Of a DNA stretch of 5,926 bases, positions 1-5,894 are shown piece after piece. The stretch covers positions 1 through 5,926 of the forward strand of contig JAZQMT010000033.1 in assembly GCA_045543635.1 (NCBI GenBank), read 5' to 3'. The stretch's first letter is position 1; every line of letters begins with the position of its first letter. The stretch comes from SIG578 sp045543635. GTDB lineage: Bacteria > Bacillota > Clostridia > Oscillospirales > Ruminococcaceae. The position numbers were made by a program, and so were the translations under genes. Under the pieces are notes generated by a model. It did not search any database. It saw only the letters and a list, made by a program, of their open reading frames with translations, and was not told the origin of the DNA.

Positions 1-10
1 GTCTTCCCAT
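1..10 (-). CDS. Start of a divergent gene, 5' end only (product unknown)
   Basis: On the minus strand an ATG at 10-8 is followed by GGA and AGA (Met-Gly-Arg) and the frame leaves the window. It is preceded by AAAAGGAG at 27-20, nine bases from the ATG, as strong a ribosome site as those of the complete genes here. That site is the main reason to believe in the gene. Three codons cannot identify the product. It is divergent from ugd, and about 220 bases separate the two starts, enough for two independent promoters. Confidence 0.5.
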
Positions 11-41
11 TATTTTCAACTCCTTTTCTTTATTTTAACAT

Positions 42-81
42 AAAAAATGATGGCAGACACTTTTTTGTGTCTACCATCATT
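42..81 (-). promoter_or_regulatory. Inverted repeat with minus-strand T-run, overlapping a promoter (operator, 5' hairpin or terminator)
   Basis: Positions 46-60 pair with 67-81: 15 positions with one mismatch (C54 against A73) around a six-T loop (61-66). Read on the minus strand the hairpin is followed by six T (47-42), the look of a Rho-independent terminator, but no complete minus-strand gene lies to its right; the next thing there is the upstream region of plus-strand ugd. The right arm overlaps the -10 of the divergent gene. If transcription starts near 72, only the inner six pairs remain, as a hairpin at the extreme 5' end of the mRNA. It could be an operator, a protective 5' hairpin, or a terminator blocking antisense transcription out of the ugd promoter region. 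Confidence 0.55.
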
Positions 82-87
82 ATACCA
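79..87 (-). promoter_or_regulatory. Extended -10 promoter for the divergent left-end gene
   Basis: Minus-strand TGGTATAAT (87 to 79) is a perfect TATAAT with the extended TGn motif. No good TTGACA-like hexamer lies 16-18 bases upstream, so it would depend on the extended -10. Transcription would begin near position 72, inside the inverted repeat at 46-81, leaving a leader of about 60 bases before the ATG at 10. Confidence 0.45.
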
Positions 88-159
88 CTTCAAAAATACT
101 CTCTGCTTTTTTGTTATTTTAACTTAAAAATTTATATTAGCTGTCATAAAAAGACAGAA

Positions 160-188
160 TTGATTTTTTCTAAAACTTTTGATATACT
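160..188 (+). promoter_or_regulatory. Promoter of ugd
   Basis: TTGATT (160-165) and TATACT (183-188) are separated by exactly 17 bases, and TGA (180-182) supplies an extended -10. The predicted start near 195 gives a leader of about 35 bases that carries the whole ribosome site AAAAGGAG (214-221). A better-looking TATAAT at 208-213 was not chosen, because it would start transcription inside the ribosome site. Confidence 0.6.
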
Positions 189-229
189 TATTTTAGGTAA
201 AATATTGTATAATAAAAGGAGCCGATATT

Positions 230-1414
230 ATGAAGATCGTGGTAGTGGGTGCCGGTTATGTCGGGCTTTCTAATGCAATTTTGCTTGCTCAAAAACATCA
301 TGTAATTGCTGTGGATATTCTTGCAGAAAGAGCAAAAGCCATCAATGACCGTGTTTCCCCGATTGAAGACAAGGAAATTGAAGAATACCTCAAAACTCGT
401 AAGCTTGATCTAACCGCAACGACTGATGCGGAAACTGCTTACATTGGTGCTGATTATGTTATTATTTCAACACCGACTAACTATGACCCCGAGCTCAATT
501 TTTTTGATACATCGTCAGTCGAAAGTGTTATAGATTCGGTTTTAAAGTTAAATCCCAAAGCTACAATTGTTATTAAATCGACTGTTCCCGTTGGCTACAC
601 CGAAGGACTCTGCGAAAAACACAATTGTAATCGCATTTTATTTTCTCCTGAATTTCTGCGCGAAGGACATGCCCTCTATGATAATCTATATCCCTCACGA
701 ATTATTGTCGGATACACAAAAAGAGACCCCTCTATGCGCAAAGCAGCACAAGAATTTGCAATGATGCTTGCAGAAGGGGCTTTGAAAGAAAGTGTTGATG
801 TTTTGATGCCTGCTCTCACAGAGGCTGAAGCAATCAAGCTTTTTTCCAACACTTATCTCGCGTTGCGTGTAGCATATTTCAACGAGCTTGACACATACGC
901 CGAAATGAAGGGGCTTGATACCAAAAAGATTATTGAAGGAGTTTGTCTTGACCCCAGAATCGGAAACCACTACAACAACCCCTCTTTCGGTTACGGAGGA
1001 TATTGTCTTCCCAAGGATACCAAGCAACTGCTTGCAAATTATGACAAGGTTCCCAACAACATTATCTCGGCTATTGTTGAATCAAACAGAACCAGAAAAG
1101 ACTTTATTGCCAATCGCATTATCGAAAAAAAGCCTAAGGTTGTCGGTATATACCGTCTTACCATGAAAGCAGGAAGTGATAACTTCCGCCACAGCTCTAT
1201 TCAAGGCGTTATGAAACGCATTAAGGCGCACGGAATTGAGGTTATTATCTATGAACCGGCGCTGAAAGAAAGCTCTTTCTATAACAGCCGCGTTATTCGA
1301 AATCTTGATGAGTTCAAACAAGCTTCCGATATTATTCTTGTAAATCGCTACAACGATGAAATTTCTGATGTTATAGAAAAGGTTTATACCCGAGATCTGT
1401 ACTTCAGAGATTAA
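230..1414 (+). CDS. ugd: UDP-glucose 6-dehydrogenase (short, E. coli Ugd-like type)
   Basis: Cytoplasmic NAD-dependent enzyme oxidising UDP-glucose twice to UDP-glucuronate, a precursor of capsule and other surface polysaccharides. The 394 residues match the length of the short UGD group (E. coli Ugd, as remembered, is 388). Visible features in order: the Rossmann loop G7-A-G-Y-V-G12 with Asp29 at the end of the second strand; STPTNYD near 80-86; STVPVG near 117; the segment SPEFLREGHALYDN; Lys203 and Asn207 of the central helix; and the catalytic Cys259 in FGYGGYCLPKDTKQL with Asp263. The C-terminal UDP-binding domain carries YRLTMKAGSDNFRHSSIQG. All catalytic positions are present and it looks fully functional. 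The ATG is preceded by AAAAGGAG at eight bases. It has its own promoter and terminator, so it is monocistronic, and no glycosyltransferase or capsule gene is next to it. Its role in a particular polysaccharide cannot be read from this window. Confidence 0.96.
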   Translation: MKIVVVGAGYVGLSNAILLAQKHHVIAVDILAERAKAINDRVSPIEDKEIEEYLKTRKLDLTATTDAETAYIGADYVIISTPTNYDPELNFFDTSSVESVIDSVLKLNPKATIVIKSTVPVGYTEGLCEKHNCNRILFSPEFLREGHALYDNLYPSRIIVGYTKRDPSMRKAAQEFAMMLAEGALKESVDVLMPALTEAEAIKLFSNTYLALRVAYFNELDTYAEMKGLDTKKIIEGVCLDPRIGNHYNNPSFGYGGYCLPKDTKQLLANYDKVPNNIISAIVESNRTRKDFIANRIIEKKPKVVGIYRLTMKAGSDNFRHSSIQGVMKRIKAHGIEVIIYEPALKESSFYNSRVIRNLDEFKQASDIILVNRYNDEISDVIEKVYTRDLYFRD

Positions 1415-1415
1415 G

Positions 1416-1442
1416 AAAAGCCTGCCTTGCGGCAGGCTTTTT
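1416..1442. terminator. Bidirectional Rho-independent terminator between ugd and the zinc-ribbon gene
   Basis: A seven-pair GC-rich stem (1420-1426 with 1431-1437) has a TTGC loop, flanked by AAAA on the left and TTTTT on the right, so it can end transcripts in both directions. It starts two bases after the ugd stop and ends four bases before the last base of the convergent gene, filling nearly all of the 32-base gap. Confidence 0.93.
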
Positions 1443-1446
1443 ACTC

Positions 1447-1935
1447 TTATTTTAAAATTTTAACAGAGCCGACAAGCGGAAGTTCTTTTGCTTTTCCTTG
1501 AGCAGCATTAACGATTCCGATAATCATAAATGCAAGGAACACAATATTAACAAGCCAACCTAAAAGCCAGAAAAATACACCGACAAACGGAATAAGTTTC
1601 AGCACGACATTGACAATAGAATAAATAATATTCCATGCGATATAAAAGATAAAAAGAACAAGCCCTTGATTTGCGTGGAAACGTGCAAAACGGGATTCCT
1701 TTGCTGCGAAAACTGGAACGAGAACAAGAATTCCGATATAAGCAAGAATAGCAAATACCTTGTTATTATTGATGTCTGCAGTGTCATACTCTGCTGTTGT
1801 ATCAGCAGTATTGTTGATTTCATTAAACTTTTCTTTTACGGTTTCCTCAAAAGAAGTGTTGTTTTCTGCTGCGCACTGTGCGCAAAGGTTTTCATTTTCC
1901 TTAATTTCTTTTCCGCATTTGGGACAATATGGCAT
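1447..1935 (-). CDS. Zinc-ribbon membrane protein (DUF4870/Tic20-like), function unknown
   Basis: A 162-residue protein with two parts. Residues 1-21 form a short zinc ribbon, CPKC at 4-7 and CAQC at 18-21. A polar acidic linker (about 25-57) follows. The rest is hydrophobic, with likely membrane segments near 60-77, 90-112 and 114-143, and includes SRFARFHANQGLVLF, a stretch typical of the small multi-pass family annotated DUF4870 (Tic20-like). The C-terminal tail is short and basic. There is no signal peptide, so the ribbon probably faces the cytoplasm. No enzymatic motif is visible, and a partner or ligand cannot be named. The start is certain: AAGGAGG (1950-1944) lies eight bases upstream of the ATG. 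It is transcribed alone from its own promoter, divergent from the phosphatase gene and convergent with ugd. The architecture is well supported, the role is not. Confidence 0.87.
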   Translation of the reverse strand: MPYCPKCGKEIKENENLCAQCAAENNTSFEETVKEKFNEINNTADTTAEYDTADINNNKVFAILAYIGILVLVPVFAAKESRFARFHANQGLVLFIFYIAWNIIYSIVNVVLKLIPFVGVFFWLLGWLVNIVFLAFMIIGIVNAAQGKAKELPLVGSVKILK

Positions 1936-1962
1936 AATATGTACCTCCTTAATTTTTTATCT

Positions 1963-1991
1963 ATTTTATCATATAAAAACAAAAATGTAAA
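1963..1991 (-). promoter_or_regulatory. Promoter of the zinc-ribbon membrane protein gene
   Basis: On the minus strand TTTACA (1991-1986) and TAAAAT (1968-1963) are separated by exactly 17 bases, with TGA just before the -10 (extended -10). The predicted start near 1956 leaves a leader of about 20 bases containing AAGGAGG. The surrounding DNA is extremely A/T rich, which may help promoter strength. Confidence 0.6.
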
Positions 1992-2053
1992 CAACCTGTT
2001 TATCACAAAAGTTTTTTGTTTTTTATTAAAAAATAGCATTTTATAAATTTATA

Positions 2054-2062
2054 TGTTATAAT
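2054..2062 (+). promoter_or_regulatory. Extended -10 promoter of the PAP2 phosphatase gene
   Basis: TGTTATAAT is a perfect TATAAT with an extended TGn. No convincing -35 lies 17 bases upstream (TAGCAT at 2034-2039). The predicted start near 2069 leaves a leader of about 17 bases with the ribosome site AAAGGAG at 2072-2078. It is divergent from the promoter at 1963-1991, and the 150 bases between the two genes hold nothing else that I can recognise. Confidence 0.5.
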
Positions 2063-2085
2063 ACAGAAAACAAAGGAGCTGTTAT

Positions 2086-3006
2086 ATGAAAATATTATAT
2101 TTATTAGAAGAAATCCGAACTCCTATCGGAGATTTTATTTTCAGCACAATCACACATTTGGGAGAGGAAACTATTTTTATTTTAATCGGACTGATTTTCT
2201 TTTGGTGCATAAACAAAAAAGAGGGATATTATCTGCTTTGTGTAGGGTTGATCGGAACTATCGCAAATCAGTTTTTAAAGCTAATATTCCGTGTCCCTCG
2301 TCCTTGGATAAAGGATAAAACCTTTACAATTGTTGAAAGTGCAAGAGCTGAAGCCTCGGGTTATTCTTTTCCAAGTGGACACACTCAATCCTCTGTTGGA
2401 ATATTTGGCGGTATTGCCAGATGGAATAAAAACACTATTGTTCGTATTTTATGCATAGCCGCCTGTGTTCTTGTTCCGTTTTCCAGGATGTATCTCGGAG
2501 TACATACAGCTTTAGATGTCGGTGTTTCTATTTTTCTTGCATTAATTTTGATTTTAGGACTTTACCCTCTTGTTTGCAAAGCAACCAATAACAAAAAAAC
2601 AATGCGATTTTTGTTCGCTTGTATGACGCTTTTAGCCATTTCCCTTCTTATATATGTTTCTGTTTATCCCTTTCCTATTGAACTTAATACCGCCAATCGA
2701 CTTCACGGAACAGAACACGCCTATAAAATGCTTGGTTGTACCCTTGGGCTTTGGTTATCCTTTGAAATTGATGAATGCTTTATTAAATTTGAAACAAAAG
2801 CAGTTTGGTGGGTTCAGGTTTTAAAAATAGTTCTCGGTCTTATCCCTATTGTTGCTATTAAATTTGGATTAAAATACCCTCTGTATGCGATTATTTCAAA
2901 CACATTTATTGCTGACTGCATTAGATATTTTCTTTTAACTGCAGTTGCAGGCTGTGTCTGGCCGTTAACCTTTCGATTATTCACAAGGTTCTCGAAAAAA
3001 AAATAA
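2086..3006 (+). CDS. PAP2-family integral membrane phosphatase
   Basis: A 306-residue multi-pass membrane protein with all three parts of the PAP2/acid phosphatase signature: K65-x6-R72-P73; P96-S97-G98-H99; and S133-R134-x5-H140-x3-D144. In this family His140 would be the nucleophile, with His99 and Asp144 assisting, on the outer face of the membrane. Substrates in the family are lipid phosphates such as phosphatidate, phosphatidylglycerol phosphate or undecaprenyl pyrophosphate; the sequence does not tell which. The first 160 residues are the catalytic core. About 140 more residues hold further hydrophobic segments (near 173-195, 213-227, 240-262 and 280-298), so the protein is longer than minimal PAP2 enzymes. 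The N-terminal segment LLEEIRTPIGDFIF has no cleavable signal. The ATG follows AAAGGAG by seven bases. It is transcribed alone, and the next gene is convergent. Confidence 0.93.
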   Translation: MKILYLLEEIRTPIGDFIFSTITHLGEETIFILIGLIFFWCINKKEGYYLLCVGLIGTIANQFLKLIFRVPRPWIKDKTFTIVESARAEASGYSFPSGHTQSSVGIFGGIARWNKNTIVRILCIAACVLVPFSRMYLGVHTALDVGVSIFLALILILGLYPLVCKATNNKKTMRFLFACMTLLAISLLIYVSVYPFPIELNTANRLHGTEHAYKMLGCTLGLWLSFEIDECFIKFETKAVWWVQVLKIVLGLIPIVAIKFGLKYPLYAIISNTFIADCIRYFLLTAVAGCVWPLTFRLFTRFSKKK

Positions 3007-3015
3007 CACATAAAC

Positions 3016-3071
3016 AAACAGCTCTGCCATCGCGATCTGCTCTATAGCAGACACAATGGCGGAGCTGTTTT
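3016..3071. terminator. Long-stem bidirectional terminator between the PAP2 gene and pepD
   Basis: Positions 3016-3030 pair with 3056-3070 (15 pairs, one G-T). An inner hairpin (3036-3041 with 3046-3051, loop CTAT) sits in the apex, so the structure is a two-storey rod. TTTT ends the plus-strand side (3068-3071); the minus-strand side continues as TGTTTGTTTA, a broken T-run. It lies nine bases after the phosphatase stop and two bases beyond the convergent dipeptidase stop, so it serves both genes. Confidence 0.85.
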
Positions 3072-3073
3072 CA

Positions 3074-4522
3074 TTATTCCTTTTCTGCCAAAACGGCGGT
3101 AAGCCACTGCCAATAAGCAGCAACTTCTGAAATGAAAATATGTTCCTTTGTGGTGTGCGCACCGCGGGAGGTAGGTGCCAAACCAACTGCATCCATATCG
3201 GGAATTGCACCTGTTATAACTGAGGTTTCAATACCGCCCTGTACCCTCTCAAGCTGGGGCTCTTCTCCGAAAAGTTTGATATGCTCAGCAATAAATTTAT
3301 CTCTGAAGGGAGATTTTACTGCTTCTCTCCAGCCAGAAGAGGAATCCTGATATTCCGTTTCAAATCCAAGAATTTTTGCCATTTTTGCATAATAATCATA
3401 CAGCATAAACATATCGGCATCATTTGACGAACGAATACCGAAAGAGGCAGTAAAAACACCGTCTGTTAAAGCTGCATTAGAGAGAACGCTAAGTGTTATG
3501 AGAATAGCGTTATCATCTCCATCTTCACGATAAGGCATGGTTTTTATAACACGAAGTAAATTTGCAACTTGGGCACTTTCTTCGCAGCAAATTGCAGTTT
3601 TGGGAAGCTCTGCCGGTGTAATATCCAATTTAATATCCGGGTCGGTTTTCTCATATATTGCCTTTATTCCGGCAAAACATTTTTCCAAAATATCAGTAAC
3701 CTCAGAAATAAGATCTGACGGAACAGCAATCGTTGCCCGGCAACTTTTTAATATCGCAGTTTTTTCTGTTTCAAGCTCACAAAGATAAACCGGCATATCT
3801 GAAATTGAGGAAAGCAGTTCACCCATATTATTCCCTGCACAAGTTCGACCTTTGCGTATCATAAGACCGGAGTGACCACCAATACCGCCATACAATTTAA
3901 GCTTCAAAGCAGTATACCCTGCTTTAATAGGCTGCATATCAAATTTTCGTTTTATTATCCCCGTATATTTACCCATACTGCTGACTGCCAATACATGAGA
4001 ATCTCCGCAATCCATATTTATCATACGGCGAGAACGAATTTTGCTCATATCAAAAGCACGGATACCGAGAAGACCAATTTCCTCCTCAACAGTAAACAAA
4101 AACTCAAGCTCGGGGTGTGCAATTTTACTTGAATCTGCAATTGCAAGCATGGTTGCAACTCCCACGCCGTTATCAGCACCAAGTGTTGTTCCCTCTGCAT
4201 GCAACTTATCCCCGGTTATTTTAAGACGAATGGAATCCTTTAAAAAGTCAAACTCGCAATTTTCCTCTTTAACACACACCATATCCAAGTGTGCCTGAAA
4301 AAGAATAGATGGCTGTTGCTCATATCCTTTTGTTGCGGGGACCTTCATAAAAACATTGCCTTTAGCATCAACGGTATATTCAAGTGAATGTTGTTCGGCA
4401 AAATTCTTTATAAATTCAACAAGCTCTTTTTCATTTTTAGAGCCATGAGGAATTTTGCATATTTCACCAAACCATTTGAAAAATTCTTGCGGTTTTAAAT
4501 CGTTCAAAATAGGATAGCACAT
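3074..4522 (-). CDS. pepD: M20-family dipeptidase, PepD (aminoacyl-histidine dipeptidase) type
   Basis: A 482-residue cytoplasmic di-zinc dipeptidase of the PepD group. Expected metal and catalytic positions are all present: His78 and Asp80 in AHLDMV, Asp117 in GADNGVGVA, Glu147 and Glu148 in TVEEEIG, Asp171 in NMDCGD, and His456 in GAHTTKEH near the C-terminus. The GGIGGHSG segment (212-219) opens the lid domain of the family. Length fits the family (E. coli PepD is about 485, from memory). The start is the ATG at 4522, preceded by AGGAGGAG (4534-4527); a longer reading from 4558 would overlap the upstream gene and lacks such a site. PepD enzymes cleave many unblocked L,L-dipeptides, including carnosine-like Xaa-His, and E. 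coli PepD is linked to L-Ala-L-Glu hydrolysis. Second in an operon behind a dipeptide epimerase, it is the obvious enzyme to hydrolyse the epimerised product. Confidence 0.93.
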   Translation of the reverse strand: MCYPILNDLKPQEFFKWFGEICKIPHGSKNEKELVEFIKNFAEQHSLEYTVDAKGNVFMKVPATKGYEQQPSILFQAHLDMVCVKEENCEFDFLKDSIRLKITGDKLHAEGTTLGADNGVGVATMLAIADSSKIAHPELEFLFTVEEEIGLLGIRAFDMSKIRSRRMINMDCGDSHVLAVSSMGKYTGIIKRKFDMQPIKAGYTALKLKLYGGIGGHSGLMIRKGRTCAGNNMGELLSSISDMPVYLCELETEKTAILKSCRATIAVPSDLISEVTDILEKCFAGIKAIYEKTDPDIKLDITPAELPKTAICCEESAQVANLLRVIKTMPYREDGDDNAILITLSVLSNAALTDGVFTASFGIRSSNDADMFMLYDYYAKMAKILGFETEYQDSSSGWREAVKSPFRDKFIAEHIKLFGEEPQLERVQGGIETSVITGAIPDMDAVGLAPTSRGAHTTKEHIFISEVAAYWQWLTAVLAEKE

Positions 4523-4526
4523 AGTT

Positions 4527-4534
4527 CTCCTCCT
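4527..4534 (-). promoter_or_regulatory. pepD ribosome binding site overlapping the epimerase stop codon
   Basis: AGGAGGAG (4534-4527) begins inside the TAG stop (4535-4533) of the upstream gene and lies four bases before the pepD ATG at 4522. It fixes the pepD start and implies that ribosomes finishing the epimerase clear or occupy this site, a usual arrangement for translational coupling. Confidence 0.85.
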
Positions 4535-5609
4535 AAAACTCATATTCATCAAAGCCATATCCTACACCATCTGACAGAGTAATCATATCGCCATTGACCT
4601 CAAAGCCACCTGTGACGCCTTTTTCAGGATCGGTAAAAGAGAAAAATGAGTCAAGGTCGGCAGATACAATATTATCCTTTGCAACAACAACAGCCGCGGC
4701 GGCCGCTATTGCAAGCTTGGACTCGGACATACATCCAACAAGGCAGGTTTTTCCGTATTCTTTTGCAATATCACTGATTTGAAGTGCTCTGTATATTCCG
4801 CCGCATTTCATAAATTTGATGTTTACTATATCGCAGGCGTCATGCTCGCAAACAATTCTTGCCTGCTCGGGAGTGTGAACACTTTCGTCGGCCATAATAG
4901 GAATGGGAGAGCGCTTTTTAATTTCTGCCATTCCGTGAACATCCCAAAAAGGAAGCGGCTGTTCTGCTTCGCTTATGTTATATTTAGCAATTTCATTTAA
5001 AACACGCAAAGAGGTTTCAATATCGTAGCCTTGATTTATATCAATTCGAAGGTCTATCTCATTTCCGACAGCAGCTCTTATCTGGCGCAAAACCTCAATA
5101 TCCTTTTGAGGTTCTATTCCGCATTTTATTTTAAGAATACGAAATCCCTCATTTACACGCTCAAGGCTTTCCTTTGTCATTTCCTCGATAGTGTCAATAC
5201 CGATAGTAATATCTGTTTGAAGCCTATTTGTTTTTGCGCCAAGCAGTGTATGTACCGGCTTGCCTGCCTGTTTTCCGATTATATCATAGCATGCAACATC
5301 TATTGAAGCTTTGGCGGCAGGGTTAGCAAGCAGTTTGTCATCCATTTTTTGGTGGATAGCGGCAATATCGGTAGGATCCATTCCTATAAGATCAGGCTTC
5401 ATATATTCAATAGCGGCAACAACGGTATCAAGCGTTTCGCCCGCAACAAGAGGGCTGGGAGCAGCCTCTCCAAGTCCGTAAATACCACTATCTGTAAAAA
5501 TTTTGGTGTAAATTCTGCTTGAACGGTCACTCCCTGTTCCAAATGCAATTTTATACACCTTTCTGCGCTTAAAGCTGACAAGCTTTGTTTGAATATCAAT
5601 AATTTTCAT
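4533..5609 (-). CDS. Dipeptide epimerase (enolase superfamily, L-Ala-D/L-Glu epimerase-like)
   Basis: A 358-residue enolase-superfamily protein of the muconate-lactonising subgroup. The capping domain (about 1-125) precedes the barrel with Lys160 and Lys162 in KIK, metal ligands Asp190 (IDINQGY), Glu216 (EQP) and Asp241 (MADES), the opposing base Lys265 (NIKFMKCGG), and GCMSESK. The paired aspartates Asp318 and Asp320 (ADLDS) match the DxD that holds the substrate ammonium group in dipeptide epimerases; this separates it from muconate or succinylbenzoate enzymes. It interconverts L,D- and L,L-dipeptides, classically L-Ala-D-Glu from murein. However, the loop near residue 24 lacks the arginine that binds glutamate in the B. 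subtilis enzyme (Gly24 by direct alignment), so the preferred dipeptide may differ. The ribosome site is weaker than its neighbours' (GAAGAGTGG). It is the first gene of a two-gene operon; the dipeptidase starts ten bases after its stop. Confidence 0.92.
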   Translation of the reverse strand: MKIIDIQTKLVSFKRRKVYKIAFGTGSDRSSRIYTKIFTDSGIYGLGEAAPSPLVAGETLDTVVAAIEYMKPDLIGMDPTDIAAIHQKMDDKLLANPAAKASIDVACYDIIGKQAGKPVHTLLGAKTNRLQTDITIGIDTIEEMTKESLERVNEGFRILKIKCGIEPQKDIEVLRQIRAAVGNEIDLRIDINQGYDIETSLRVLNEIAKYNISEAEQPLPFWDVHGMAEIKKRSPIPIMADESVHTPEQARIVCEHDACDIVNIKFMKCGGIYRALQISDIAKEYGKTCLVGCMSESKLAIAAAAAVVVAKDNIVSADLDSFFSFTDPEKGVTGGFEVNGDMITLSDGVGYGFDEYEF

Positions 5610-5653
5610 TTTACCACTCTTCTCTAATTTGATAGATATAAACGCGGCAATAT

Positions 5654-5681
5654 TTTATAACATACAAATCCTCATTGTCAA
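5654..5681 (-). promoter_or_regulatory. Promoter of the epimerase-pepD operon
   Basis: On the minus strand a perfect TTGACA (5681-5676) is followed after 16 bases by TATAAA (5659-5654), preceded by TGT (extended -10). An overlapping TAAAAT two bases further on gives an 18-base spacer. The predicted start near 5647 leaves a leader of roughly 38 bases with no obvious structure. Confidence 0.65.
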
Positions 5682-5700
5682 CCCAAATTTAAATAATAAC

Positions 5701-5752
5701 ATAACAGCATAATAAAATGTTGGCTACCTAACTTTATTTTATTGCATGTTAT
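5701..5752. repeat. Imperfect AT-rich inverted repeat upstream of the operon promoter
   Basis: ATAACA (5701-5706) pairs with TGTTAT (5747-5752). Inside it GCA pairs with TGC and TAAAAT with ATTTTA, with several bulges, around an apex near 5722-5732. It lies about 20 bases upstream of the TTGACA hexamer and downstream of the tRNA-like unit. It could be a regulator site, a weak secondary terminator or chance in AT-rich DNA. Otherwise the 5682-5774 stretch shows nothing that I recognise. Confidence 0.25.
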
Positions 5753-5774
5753 TTATAATTTAATCAATTTTTCT

Positions 5775-5810
5775 AAAACAAAAAACCCAAAGACTCTCAT
5801 CCTTGGGTTT
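5775..5810 (-). terminator. Rho-independent terminator of the tRNA-like unit
   Basis: Positions 5783-5794 pair with 5799-5810 (12 pairs with two G-T) around a four-base loop (GAGA on the minus strand). On the minus strand the stem runs into TTTTTTGTTTT (5785-5775). It directly abuts the CCA end at 5811, so it looks like the end of a minus-strand RNA gene and insulates the epimerase operon downstream. On the plus strand only a short T-run follows. Confidence 0.88.
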
Positions 5811-5894
5811 TGGTGGGAGAGGCGGGAGTTGTCGACCATCCGCATGGACACTCGCCCCTCAAACGTGCCTGTCTGCCTGTTCCAGCACACTCGC
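5811..5894 (-). tRNA. tRNA-Leu(GAG)-like sequence, degenerate T arm (possible pseudo-tRNA)
   Basis: Read on the minus strand, 84 bases end in CCCACCA (5817-5811), and a terminator follows at once. The 5' half has strong tRNA-Leu character: TG after the acceptor, a CTG/CAG D stem with a GGAACAGGCAGA-type loop, and the anticodon loop TTGAGGG (5862-5856) with anticodon GAG (5860-5858). A TCC-ATGC-GGA hairpin resembles a leucine variable arm. Three things do not fit. The acceptor GCGAGTG against CTCTCCC pairs at only five of seven positions. The anticodon stem CACGT/GCGAG has one A-A clash. The T arm has CCCGC on its 3' side but no proper 5' strand or TTCRA loop (it reads GGTCGACAACT). It may be a decaying tRNA gene, a chimera of two tRNAs, sequence error near a contig end, or the tRNA-like 3' end of another RNA. 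Confidence 0.45.

Noticed and set aside
208..213. TATAAT as the -10 of ugd
   Set aside because: It would start transcription at about 220, inside the ribosome site, and no -35 hexamer lies at a suitable distance; the pair at 160-188 fits better.
67..273. An open frame of 68 codons on the plus strand in front of ugd
   Set aside because: It starts at a GTG inside the inverted repeat without a ribosome site, runs through the ugd promoter and overlaps the true ugd start.
695..1321. Long minus-strand frames inside ugd
   Set aside because: They are antisense shadows of a well-conserved gene, with no ribosome sites and no family resemblance.
4523..4558. N-terminal extension of the dipeptidase by 12 residues
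   Set aside because: It would overlap the epimerase end and lacks a ribosome site, while the ATG at 4522 has AGGAGGAG at the right distance and gives the usual family N-terminus.
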